Source of the DNA: Zymomonas sp.
GTDB taxonomy: Bacteria > Pseudomonadota > Alphaproteobacteria > Sphingomonadales > Sphingomonadaceae
Direction: 5' to 3'
DNA: 10,472 nucleotides
NCBI GenBank assembly: GCA_027489105.1
Contig: JAIYAJ010000040.1
Span: 1 to 10,472 of the forward strand
Below the pieces are notes generated by a model that made no database searches, was not told the origin of the DNA, and saw nothing but the letters and a program-made list of their open reading frames with translations. The position numbers and the translations under genes were made by a program. Below are positions 1 through 6,312 of the stretch, one piece after another; positions within the stretch are counted from its first letter, which is position 1; every line of letters starts with the position of its first letter.

Positions 1-2073
1 CTCATAGACCAGACCGCGATACGCCTTGAACGCGCGTCCCGAAATCTCGTCCATCGCGGCGAAGAAGCGCTTGGCGTCCTTGGGTGCCAGCGCCTCCTTC
101 TCGAGCGAGGCCAGCAGCGTGGCCGAGGCCATGGCCTCCAGATTGGCCGAGGCGCTCTCGCGCGTGCCATATTTGGCGGCGATCACTTCGCCCTGTTCGG
201 TGATGCGGATGCGGCCCTGCACCGTGCCGTGCGGTTGGGCGAGGATCGCCGCGAAGCTCGACCCGCCACCGCGCCCGACCGCACCGCCACGACCATGGAA
301 CAGCTGGATTGCGCTGCCGGCCTTGGCGAAGACCGGCTTCAGCGCGCTCGATGCCTCGTGCAGGCTCCAGACCGAGGTCAGATAGCCGCCATCCTTGTTC
401 GAATCCGAATAGCCGACCATCACCTCCTGATGGCCACGCGCCGCCGTGACCGCCGCGACCTCGGGCAGGCCGAACCAGCGGGTCATCACCTCGGGCGCGC
501 GCTGGAGATCGCCGATCGTCTCGAACAGCGGCACCGCCATGATCGCCGCCATGGGCGGCTCGCCGGGCACATAGAGGCCGGCTTCCTTGAGCAGGATGTT
601 GACCTCGAGCATGTCCGACACGCTCTCGGCCTTGGAGATCAGATAGGTGGTGATCGCCTCGCGGCCGTAGAGACGATGAGCCTCGGCCGCCGCCTCGACG
701 ATCGCCAGTTCGGACAGCGTTTCCTCGGCATAGTCGCCGAAGGGCGTGCGCAGCAGGCGCTTCGAGGCCAGTTCGGTCCGGAGCAGCGCGACGCGCCCCT
801 CTTCGTCCAATGCCAGATAGTCGTTCTCGACCCCGGCGACCTTGAGCAGGTCCGCGATCACCCGCTCATGCACGTCGGCATTTTGCCGCATGTCGAGCGT
901 GGCGAGGTGAAAGCCGAAGGTCTCGACCGCGCGGATCAGCCGGCCGAGCGCGCCGCTGCCCGACAGCGACCCCGCCCCGGTCCGGTTGAGGGCGTGGGCG
1001 ATCTCCACCAGGTCGGTGCGCAGCTCGGCCGGGGTCTGATAGGGCCCCTTCTCCGCATCGGTTGCGGGCAGCCGGCCCGGCAGGCGGCCGGTCAGCATTT
1101 CATAGGTCTTGGACAGGCGCGAATAGATGCCGGTAATCGCACGGCGATAGGGCTCGTCGCTGCGCGCCGAACTCTTGTCGCCCGAAGCCTCGGCGAGTTT
1201 CTCGACCTCCCACGTGACCTCGGCCAGTTCGGTCGAGATCGACAATTCGGCGCCGAGCAGGTGAAGCTCGTTCAGATAATAGCCGATGACGGTTTCGGCC
1301 GCGCGGGACAAGGCAAGGCGCAGCGAGTCCGCCGTCACGAAGGGATTGCCGTCGCGGTCGCCGCCGATCCAGCTGCCGGGGCGCAGGAAGCTGGCGGGGC
1401 GATGGCCGAGCGCGCGCTGCCAGCGCGAATAGAGCGCGGGCAAAGTCGGCAGGAAGATGTCGCGCAGATAGGCCAGCGCGGTTTCCACCTCATCGGCGAC
1501 ATAGAGCCGCTCGCGTCGCAGCGGGCGAGTCTGCCACAACAGCGCGATCTGACGGTAGATCGCCTGGTCGATCAGGTCGCCATCGGCGGTTTCGGTCCGG
1601 CCGATGTCCTTGAGCATCATCAACTCGGCGATCTTGTTGCGATGATCGATCATGCTCTTGCGCCGCACCTCGGTCGGGTGGGCGGTAAGCACGGGGGCGA
1701 TCAGCGCCTGCTCGAGCATTTCGACGACCTGCGAGCGCGATATGCCTTCGGCTTCGAGGCGGTCGAGCGCCGAGGCGACGTCGGCGCCCGGTTCGGCGGC
1801 AACGCCCTGCCGGTCTTCGGCGAGATTGGCGAGCATCGAGAAGAGCATGAAGCCGCGAACGAAGGCGAGCGTGTCGTCGAGCGTCAGCGCCTCGAGCCCG
1901 GTGTCGATCTCATGCGAACCGACGATCCCGCGCGCGCGGTCGACCGAGGCGGAGCGGATATATTCGATACGCCGGAACAGCGTCTCCCCGCCATAGGCCT
2001 TGATGACATCGCCGAGCAGGCGACCTAGGAAGCGGATATCCGGGTTCTGGGTGATGGGCGGGGCGCTGGACAT
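1..2073 (-). CDS. ppc: Phosphoenolpyruvate carboxylase (3' end cut by window edge)
   Basis: Cytoplasmic enzyme that carboxylates PEP with bicarbonate to give oxaloacetate and phosphate, refilling the TCA cycle. The minus strand is open without a stop from the ATG at 2073 to base 1, giving 691 codons. The E. coli enzyme has 883 residues, so roughly the last fifth is missing. Family motifs appear in order: LTAHPTE with catalytic His132 (E. coli His138), SWIGGDRDGNP in the first half, GYSDSNKDGG with Lys560 (E. coli Lys546), and FHGRGGAVGRGG around residues 592-603 with His593, Arg595 and Arg601 (E. coli 579, 581, 587). TEQGEVI follows. The constant offset over the last motifs argues against a frameshift. 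No strong Shine-Dalgarno precedes the ATG, but no better ATG, GTG or TTG lies just upstream in frame. It sits 64 bases downstream of the hydrolase gene on the same strand, so co-transcription is plausible. The allosteric and C-terminal residues cannot be seen. Confidence 0.97.
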   Translation of the reverse strand, partial: MSSAPPITQNPDIRFLGRLLGDVIKAYGGETLFRRIEYIRSASVDRARGIVGSHEIDTGLEALTLDDTLAFVRGFMLFSMLANLAEDRQGVAAEPGADVASALDRLEAEGISRSQVVEMLEQALIAPVLTAHPTEVRRKSMIDHRNKIAELMMLKDIGRTETADGDLIDQAIYRQIALLWQTRPLRRERLYVADEVETALAYLRDIFLPTLPALYSRWQRALGHRPASFLRPGSWIGGDRDGNPFVTADSLRLALSRAAETVIGYYLNELHLLGAELSISTELAEVTWEVEKLAEASGDKSSARSDEPYRRAITGIYSRLSKTYEMLTGRLPGRLPATDAEKGPYQTPAELRTDLVEIAHALNRTGAGSLSGSGALGRLIRAVETFGFHLATLDMRQNADVHERVIADLLKVAGVENDYLALDEEGRVALLRTELASKRLLRTPFGDYAEETLSELAIVEAAAEAHRLYGREAITTYLISKAESVSDMLEVNILLKEAGLYVPGEPPMAAIMAVPLFETIGDLQRAPEVMTRWFGLPEVAAVTAARGHQEVMVGYSDSNKDGGYLTSVWSLHEASSALKPVFAKAGSAIQLFHGRGGAVGRGGGSSFAAILAQPHGTVQGRIRITEQGEVIAAKYGTRESASANLEAMASATLLASLEKEALAPKDAKRFFAAMDEISGRAFKAYRGLVYE

Positions 2074-2137
2074 GCTCGAATGCTGCGCCGCAATATGAGC
2101 GTCGTCAATAGCCAGCCTGTCCGGGTCGCCGCGCTCC

Positions 2138-2851
2138 TTATCCATCGATTGCGAAAATCTCGTCGAGGAAGTTGCGCATCGCCTGCCAGCTGCGTCGGTC
2201 GGCCCGTGGGCTGTACATCTCCTCCCGCGCCGGGTTGGTGAAGGCGTGGACGGTGTGACCATAGCTGTGCAGCTGCCAGTCGGCGCCGGCCTCGGTCAGT
2301 TCCTGCGACAGCGCGAGGACCGTTTCGGGCGGGTCGAGCGGATCGTCCCAGCCATGGAGCACCAGCAGCTTCGCGCTGACCTTGGCGTTGGGGAAGGGAG
2401 GCGCGTCATAGACGCCATGGAAGCTGACGACGCCTGCGACCTCGGCGCCGGCGCGCGCGAGGTCGAGCACGCATTTGCCGCCAAAGCAGAAGCCGATCGC
2501 CGCGACGCGCGCGGGGTCGCCGGGGCCCCCGGTTTCGCGCGCCATGCGCAACGAGGCGAGCAGGCGATCGCGCAGCAGGCCGCGATCGGCGTCCATCTCG
2601 CCCATGCGCGCCAGCGCCTCGTCGAAATCGCGCGGCCAGTTGCCGAGTCCATAGACGTCGATCGCCACCCCGACATAGCCGAGTTCGGCGAGCGAACGGG
2701 CCTTGGCTTCCTCGAAGCCGGTGCGGCCCATGAAGGTACCGGCGACGATAACGATAGGCCGCAGGTCGTCGCTGCCGTTGTCCCAGGCGGCATAGGCCTC
2801 GAACGCCACCCCTTCATGCTCGTACCGGATCGTGGTGTTCGCGATGGCCAT
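2138..2851 (-). CDS. Dienelactone hydrolase family protein (alpha/beta hydrolase)
   Basis: A 237-residue alpha/beta hydrolase of the dienelactone hydrolase family. Characterised members hydrolyse dienelactones in chlorocatechol breakdown, but most chromosomal homologues have unknown substrates. The nucleophile motif GFCFGG places Cys122, HGWDDPLD supplies the acid (Asp169 or Asp170), and GHTVHAF gives His202, so the Cys-Asp-His triad looks complete. Length matches the family norm. No signal peptide is seen, so it is probably cytoplasmic. The ATG at 2851 has GGAG eight bases upstream, which supports this start. It is followed by ppc on the same strand after 64 bases and is divergent from gpmA. 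No aromatic-degradation gene is nearby, so a role in chlorocatechol degradation is not supported and the substrate is unknown. Confidence 0.93.
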   Translation of the reverse strand: MAIANTTIRYEHEGVAFEAYAAWDNGSDDLRPIVIVAGTFMGRTGFEEAKARSLAELGYVGVAIDVYGLGNWPRDFDEALARMGEMDADRGLLRDRLLASLRMARETGGPGDPARVAAIGFCFGGKCVLDLARAGAEVAGVVSFHGVYDAPPFPNAKVSAKLLVLHGWDDPLDPPETVLALSQELTEAGADWQLHSYGHTVHAFTNPAREEMYSPRADRRSWQAMRNFLDEIFAIDG

Positions 2852-3020
2852 GTCATGCGCTCCGATGTCGTGGATTGGCGCCTATTCAGGCGAGGAAGCA
2901 CCGATTTGCAAGGGTGACAGGAAGGCAGCGGACCACTAAGAGGCCCGTTCCGTCTCTTACGGTCGATGCTGCGGCGTCAGGCAGGGCTCTTGTCCGCCGC
3001 GCCGCCAAGAAGGGGAAGTG
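2852..3020. promoter_or_regulatory. Divergent intergenic region between hydrolase-ppc and gpmA
   Basis: These 169 bases must hold the start signals for gpmA and for the hydrolase-ppc pair, because the two units are transcribed away from each other. No convincing -35/-10 pair was found on either strand. A small hairpin, CGCCT-attc-AGGCG (2879-2892), lies in the expected leader of the hydrolase gene. Its stem is only five base pairs and it has no T-tract, so its meaning is uncertain. An AGGGG Shine-Dalgarno for gpmA sits at 3011-3015. Confidence 0.5.
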
Positions 3021-3707
3021 ATGCCGACGCTCGTCCTTATCCGCCATGGTCAGTCCGCATGGAACCTGGAAAATCGCTTCACCGGCTGGTGGGACGTCAA
3101 CCTGACCGAGCAGGGTATCGCCGAAGCCATAGCGGCCGGCGAATTGATGGCGGCCAAAGGCCTCGACTTCGACCAATGCTATACCAGCTTCCAGACCCGC
3201 GCGATCAAGACGCTGAATCTCGCGCTCGAGGCGATGGGCCGGCTATGGCTGCCGGTCGAGAAGGACTGGCGCCTCAATGAGCGCCATTATGGCGGCCTGA
3301 CCGGCCTCAACAAGGCAGAGACAGCCGCCAAACATGGTGACGATCAGGTCAAGATCTGGCGCCGCAGCTTCGACATTCCGCCGCCGGTGCTGGAAGAGGG
3401 CGGTGAGTTCGACCTGTCGAAAGACCGCCGCTACGCCGGTATCGCCATCCCGAACACCGAAAGCCTGAAGGACACGATCGCTCGTGTTCTTCCCTATTGG
3501 GAGCAGCGGATCGCCCCCGATCTGAAGGCCGGCAAGCGGGTCGTCATTTCGGCGCATGGCAATTCGCTGCGCGCGCTGGTCAAGCATCTGTCGCATATTC
3601 CCGACGACGAGATCACCGAGCTGGAGATCCCGACCGGCCAGCCGATCGTCTATGAACTCGACGACGCCCTGAACGCGCGCGACCGCTATTATCTGTCGGA
3701 GCGCTGA
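3021..3707 (+). CDS. gpmA: 2,3-bisphosphoglycerate-dependent phosphoglycerate mutase
   Basis: Interconverts 3- and 2-phosphoglycerate in glycolysis and gluconeogenesis through a phosphohistidine intermediate. The N-terminus [12 protein letters not shown] carries the phosphorylated His9, followed by [15 protein letters not shown]. Arg60 lies in SFQTRAIKT, Glu87 in the [11 protein letters not shown] motif, and the second catalytic histidine is His179 in [13 protein letters not shown]. These are the signature residues of the cofactor-dependent family. The protein has 228 residues, shorter than the 250 of E. coli GpmA and like the Zymomonas form. The frame extends one codon upstream to a GTG at 3018, directly before the ATG. 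The ATG at 3021 is preferred because AGGGG (3011-3015) is then spaced five bases away and the protein begins [10 protein letters not shown]. It lies upstream of purEK on the same strand, but 137 bases and a palindromic element intervene. Confidence 0.97.
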   Translation: MPTLVLIRHGQSAWNLENRFTGWWDVNLTEQGIAEAIAAGELMAAKGLDFDQCYTSFQTRAIKTLNLALEAMGRLWLPVEKDWRLNERHYGGLTGLNKAETAAKHGDDQVKIWRRSFDIPPPVLEEGGEFDLSKDRRYAGIAIPNTESLKDTIARVLPYWEQRIAPDLKAGKRVVISAHGNSLRALVKHLSHIPDDEITELEIPTGQPIVYELDDALNARDRYYLSER

Positions 3708-3717
3708 GTATATTCTT

Positions 3718-3805
3718 CCCCTGCCTCGGCGAGGGAGGGGGCCACCCATGAGGGTGGTGGAGGGGCGATCCACCGTCGCGCATTCCCCTCCACCGCTTGT
3801 GGCGG
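3718..3805. repeat. Palindromic intergenic element between gpmA and purE
   Basis: A compact set of nested inverted repeats fills most of the gap. First is an interrupted palindrome, CCCCT-g-CCTCG-g-CGAGG-g-AGGGG (3718-3740). Second is CCACCC-atga-GGGTGG (3742-3757). Third, GGTGGAGGGG (3756-3765) pairs perfectly over ten bases with CCCCTCCACC (3785-3794). Last is CCGC/GCGG (3793-3805). The style resembles the GC-rich REP-like elements scattered through sphingomonad intergenic regions; that comparison is from general knowledge and was not searched. There is no T-tract, so a classical intrinsic terminator is not evident. RNA structure could still terminate or stabilise the gpmA transcript, or separate it from purEK. 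Confidence 0.65.
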
Positions 3806-3844
3806 TTCTCCTCCCCGTTCCGGGCGGAAAGATTGGGAGTGACA

Positions 3845-4333
3845 ATGGCAGACGCACCGTTGATCGGGATCATCATGGGGAGCCGGTCCGACTGGGAAAC
3901 CATGTCCCACGCCGCCGCGACCCTCGACGCGCTTGACGTGCCTTATGAGACGAAGGTCGTCTCGGCGCACCGTACCCCGCAGCGGCTCTATGACTATGCC
4001 ACCTCGGCGGCTGGGCGCGGGCTAAAGCTGATCATCGCGGGCGCGGGCGGTGCGGCGCATCTGCCGGGCATGGCGGCCGCCATGACGCGCCTGCCCGTTC
4101 TCGGCGTGCCGGTCGAATCGAAGGCGCTCAAGGGCATGGATAGCCTCCTTTCGATCGTCCAGATGCCCGGCGGCATTCCCGTGGGGACGCTCGCGATCGG
4201 CAAGCCCGGCGCGATCAATGCCGCGCTGCTCGGCGCGGCGATGCTGGCTACTAACGACGAAGCCCTCGCCGCCCGGCTCGATGCCTGGCGTGTGCGTCAG
4301 ACGGCGGACGTCGCCGAGGAGCCGTTCGATTGA
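3845..4333 (+). CDS. purE: N5-carboxyaminoimidazole ribonucleotide mutase (class I PurE)
   Basis: Converts N5-CAIR, made by PurK, to CAIR in de novo purine synthesis. The 162-residue protein shows the class I pattern: IIMGSRSDW (residues 9-17) at the phosphate-binding loop, SAHRTP with catalytic His42 (E. coli His45), [11 protein letters not shown] (67-76), and [20 protein letters not shown] followed by IPVGTLAIG. Length is close to the 169 residues of E. coli PurE. The ATG at 3845 is chosen because GGGAG (3835-3839) lies five bases upstream. The frame stays open further upstream into the palindromic element, but that extension would not be conserved. The stop overlaps the purK start in TTGA, and the pair forms the usual purEK operon. 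Confidence 0.97.
   Translation: MADAPLIGIIMGSRSDWETMSHAAATLDALDVPYETKVVSAHRTPQRLYDYATSAAGRGLKLIIAGAGGAAHLPGMAAAMTRLPVLGVPVESKALKGMDSLLSIVQMPGGIPVGTLAIGKPGAINAALLGAAMLATNDEALAARLDAWRVRQTADVAEEPFD
4316..4321 (+). promoter_or_regulatory. Shine-Dalgarno for the purK TTG start, inside purE
   Basis: GAGGAG lies within the Glu-Glu codons near the 3' end of purE, eight bases before the TTG at 4330. It decides the purK start: the frame has no ATG or GTG before the conserved GGGQLGRM motif, so TTG with this site is the only start that keeps the whole nucleotide-binding N-terminus. Confidence 0.75.
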
Positions 4334-5400
4334 GCGCGGCCCTCATCCCGCCCGGCACGACGATCGGCATCGTCGGTGGCGGCCAGCTCGGCCGCATGCT
4401 CAGCATGGCCGCTGCCCAGCTCGGCTATCGCTGCGCGATCTTCGCACCCGAGCCGAGCGGCCCCGCCGCCGATGTGGCGGCGCGCTGGGTCCAGGGCAAT
4501 TATGACGATCTCGACGCGCTGCAGGCCTTTGCCCAGAGCGTCGACCTGATCACCTATGAATTCGAGAATATCCCGGTCGGCCCGCTGGAGGCGCTGCGCG
4601 TGCCGCTCGCACCGCACCCGCGCGCGCTTGCGACCGCGCAGGACCGGGCGACCGAGAAGGCCTTCGTGCAGGCGATCGGTGGGCGACCCGCCCCATGGGC
4701 GGTGGTCAGCAGCCGCGAGGATCTCGACGCTGCGGTCAAGCAGATCGGTGCTCCCGCGATCCTCAAGACGCGGCGTTTCGGCTATGACGGCAAGGGCCAG
4801 GCACGGCTCAAGACCGCCGCCGATGCCGACGAGGCCTGGGCCTCGCTCGCCTGGGAACCGGCGGTGCTCGAAGGCTTCGTCGAGTTCGAGCGCGAATTCT
4901 CGATCCTGGTCGTGCGCGGCCGGGACGGGACGATCGCAACCTGGGATCCTGTGCTCAACGTCCATGAGGACGGGATATTAGCGCTGTCGACCGTTCCGGC
5001 GAGCCTGTCAGAGGCGACCGTCGAGGCGGCCAAGGCGCTGGCCGGCAAGATCGTGACCGAGCTCGACTATGTCGGCGTGCTGGCGATCGAATTTTTCGAT
5101 ACCGAAGCCGGTCCCGTGTTCAACGAAATGGCGCCGCGCGTCCACAATAGCGGCCATTGGACGATCGAAGGCGCGGTGACTTCGCAGTTCGAGAACCATA
5201 TCCGCGCCATCTGCGGTCTTCCGCTCGGTTCGACCGCACGCGCCGCGCCGCGCGTCGAGATGCGCAACCTGATCGGCGAGCAGGCCTCGCATTGGGACCT
5301 GATCCTGTCCGATCCGGCCGCGCACCTGCACCTCTACGGCAAGGGGCAGGCCCGCCCAGGCCGCAAGATGGGGCACGTCACCAAGCTGTTCTTCGACTGA
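4330..5400 (+). CDS. purK: N5-carboxyaminoimidazole ribonucleotide synthase
   Basis: ATP-grasp enzyme that joins bicarbonate to AIR at the cost of ATP, giving N5-CAIR for PurE. It has 356 residues, against 355 in E. coli. The N-terminal domain carries [12 protein letters not shown] (residues 12-23) and EFENIP (77-82). The ATP-grasp core has [12 protein letters not shown] (146-157), [11 protein letters not shown] (181-191), AIEFF (252-256), and the metal and phosphate site [13 protein letters not shown] (265-277). The C-terminal lobe continues past [14 protein letters not shown]. Translation starts at TTG, and TTGA shares bases with the purE stop codon, so purK is probably translationally coupled to purE. 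The next gene converges on it after only 21 bases, and a 14-base inverted repeat begins at the stop codon. Confidence 0.97.
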   Translation: MSAALIPPGTTIGIVGGGQLGRMLSMAAAQLGYRCAIFAPEPSGPAADVAARWVQGNYDDLDALQAFAQSVDLITYEFENIPVGPLEALRVPLAPHPRALATAQDRATEKAFVQAIGGRPAPWAVVSSREDLDAAVKQIGAPAILKTRRFGYDGKGQARLKTAADADEAWASLAWEPAVLEGFVEFEREFSILVVRGRDGTIATWDPVLNVHEDGILALSTVPASLSEATVEAAKALAGKIVTELDYVGVLAIEFFDTEAGPVFNEMAPRVHNSGHWTIEGAVTSQFENHIRAICGLPLGSTARAAPRVEMRNLIGEQASHWDLILSDPAAHLHLYGKGQARPGRKMGHVTKLFFD

Positions 5401-5460
5401 CGTCAGCGCCGACCTGCGCGGTCAACCTCCGCCAGCCGTCCGATATTCGGCGCTGACGTC
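5399..5460. repeat. 14-base inverted repeat over the purK/PAS convergent junction
   Basis: GACGTCAGCGCCGA (5399-5412) and its exact reverse complement TCGGCGCTGACGTC (5447-5460) flank a 34-base spacer. The left arm overlaps the last two bases of the purK stop codon. The right arm lies inside the 3' coding end of the PAS gene, whose stop is at 5422-5424. Either transcript would form the same long stem. It could serve as a bidirectional transcript end or 3' stabiliser. The spacer is long and no T-tract follows either arm, so it is not a textbook intrinsic terminator. Confidence 0.6.
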
Positions 5461-5907
5461 GCGCTTGAAGCCCTGCAGTCGGACGGGCTTCGACCCGGCG
5501 CACAGCGGCGCACCCACGATGCGCATCCAGCGGATTCCGCCATCGGCGGGGCGCAGTTCGACATCGAGGGTGAAGCCGCGTCGATGGCGCAGCGCATAAT
5601 CGCGAAGCTTCTCCACCGCCGCCCGCGACGGTTCGGCATAGAGGCGCAGCGCCTCCGATCGCACGACCGGTCCTCCGCGCGGCAGGCCGAACAGATCGTA
5701 CACGCCCTCGGACCAGCTGAGGCTGCCATCTGCCAGATCGCAATCCCAGAGGCCGATCCCCTTGCGGGCCAGCAGTGGCCGATCGAGCGCGGGTACGATC
5801 GCCTGTTTGCCGCTCCAGCTGAACACGCAGCCAAGGTCGAAGCGCTGGGCGCGCTCGAACAGCGGCCAGCTGTGCGTCAGCGGAGAAGGGTCGAGCGATG
5901 AACCCAA
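5422..5907 (-). CDS. Stand-alone PAS-domain protein
   Basis: A 161-residue protein with one PAS fold of the PAS_3 type at about residues 48-152. It reads GIGLWDCDLADGSLSWSEGVYDLFGLP at the start (in pieces GIGLWDCD, LSWSEGVYDLFGLP), then FTLDVELRPADGGIRWMR, and closes with LQGFKRDVSAEY, the usual strand order ending in a D-[IV]-[ST]-like motif. About 45 residues precede the fold, and no kinase, GGDEF, EAL or DNA-binding domain follows. It would act as a cytoplasmic sensor or interaction module whose ligand and partner are unknown. The start is TTG at 5907, with GGGAGG seven bases upstream; the frame has no ATG before the fold. It converges with purK and lies 108 bases downstream of the 98-codon gene on the same strand. 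A GTG at codon 28 is possible but lacks a Shine-Dalgarno. Confidence 0.82.
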   Translation of the reverse strand: MGSSLDPSPLTHSWPLFERAQRFDLGCVFSWSGKQAIVPALDRPLLARKGIGLWDCDLADGSLSWSEGVYDLFGLPRGGPVVRSEALRLYAEPSRAAVEKLRDYALRHRRGFTLDVELRPADGGIRWMRIVGAPLCAGSKPVRLQGFKRDVSAEYRTAGGG

Positions 5908-5914
5908 AGATGAG

Positions 5915-5920
5915 CCTCCC
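5915..5920 (-). promoter_or_regulatory. Shine-Dalgarno for the PAS gene TTG start
   Basis: On the minus strand GGGAGG is followed by seven bases and the TTG at 5907. It is among the strongest ribosome-binding sites in the window and supports a TTG start for a gene with no upstream ATG or GTG in a better position. Confidence 0.7.
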
Positions 5921-5936
5921 GTCGATCGGAACGGGG

Positions 5937-5970
5937 ATTATGCGCGAAATCCCTAACAGTTCGTGACTGT
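5937..5970 (-). promoter_or_regulatory. Possible promoter and dyad upstream of the PAS gene
   Basis: On the minus strand CATAAT (5942-5937) matches five of six bases of the sigma-70 -10 consensus, and a start about 7 bases on would leave a leader of roughly 20 bases before the Shine-Dalgarno-TTG. No good -35 hexamer is present. Instead the dyad ACAGT-tcgtg-ACTGT (5956-5970) covers that position, as an activator or repressor site might. This is an inference from position; the arms are only five bases. Confidence 0.3.
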
Positions 5971-6015
5971 CGAAGGGTCGAGCTGCGGGTGGTGTTGTCC
6001 CTTGGCGGGACGGCT

Positions 6016-6312
6016 TCAGCCTCGGCGCACCCCGGTCATCTCGGCCTTGCCGAAGGCGCCCATCGTTACCGTGCCGGACAGGCGGTCGCCCTCGACGACC
6101 GCCTTGCCCACCAGAGTCATGCGCATCGGCTTCTCGGTCGGCATCTTCCAGATGAGCCGATCGCCTTCGATGCGGCCGTCGATCACGGGCAGTTCGCCGA
6201 CGTCGGCGACGTTGCTGCCCGTGAAGCGATCACCGTCGCGGACGATGGTGAAGACCGACGCCTGCTCGCCGAACGGCGCCTTGGTCACGCAATCCCAGAT
6301 CTCGGTGCTCAC
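6016..6312 (-). CDS. Conserved-looking hypothetical protein coupled to the M16 peptidase
   Basis: I do not recognise a characterised family. The 98-residue protein has no signal peptide, membrane segment or cysteine pair, and begins MSTEIWDCVTKAPFGEQ. Its sequence alternates short hydrophobic strands with turns, and a GDR[LF] turn recurs three times (residues 27-30, 50-53 and 75-78: DGDRF, EGDRL, EGDRL), suggesting a small all-beta meander built from repeated hairpins. It starts with GTG at 6312, which shares four bases (GTGA) with the stop of the M16 gene, so translation is probably coupled to the peptidase. AGG seven bases upstream of the GTG is a weak Shine-Dalgarno. It ends 108 bases before the PAS gene. 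A partner or regulator role for the peptidase is only an inference, and the absence of a signal peptide makes direct contact with a periplasmic enzyme doubtful. Confidence 0.75.
   Translation of the reverse strand: MSTEIWDCVTKAPFGEQASVFTIVRDGDRFTGSNVADVGELPVIDGRIEGDRLIWKMPTEKPMRMTLVGKAVVEGDRLSGTVTMGAFGKAEMTGVRRG

Noticed and set aside
229..2028. Plus-strand open frame of 599 codons
   Set aside because: It is antisense to ppc, whose frame carries every expected motif. The translation is rich in Arg, Gly, Asp, Gln and His with no recognisable domain, typical of shadows of GC-rich genes.
3018..3020. GTG as the gpmA start
   Set aside because: It directly precedes an ATG with better Shine-Dalgarno spacing, and the ATG gives the usual N-terminus.
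3797..3844. Upstream extension of purE
   Set aside because: The extension is encoded by the palindromic element and flanking sequence. The ATG at 3845 has a clear Shine-Dalgarno and the expected N-terminus.
5997..6011. GTCCC-ttggc-GGGAC as terminator of the M16 operon
   Set aside because: The stem is five base pairs with no T-tract on the minus strand, too weak to call.
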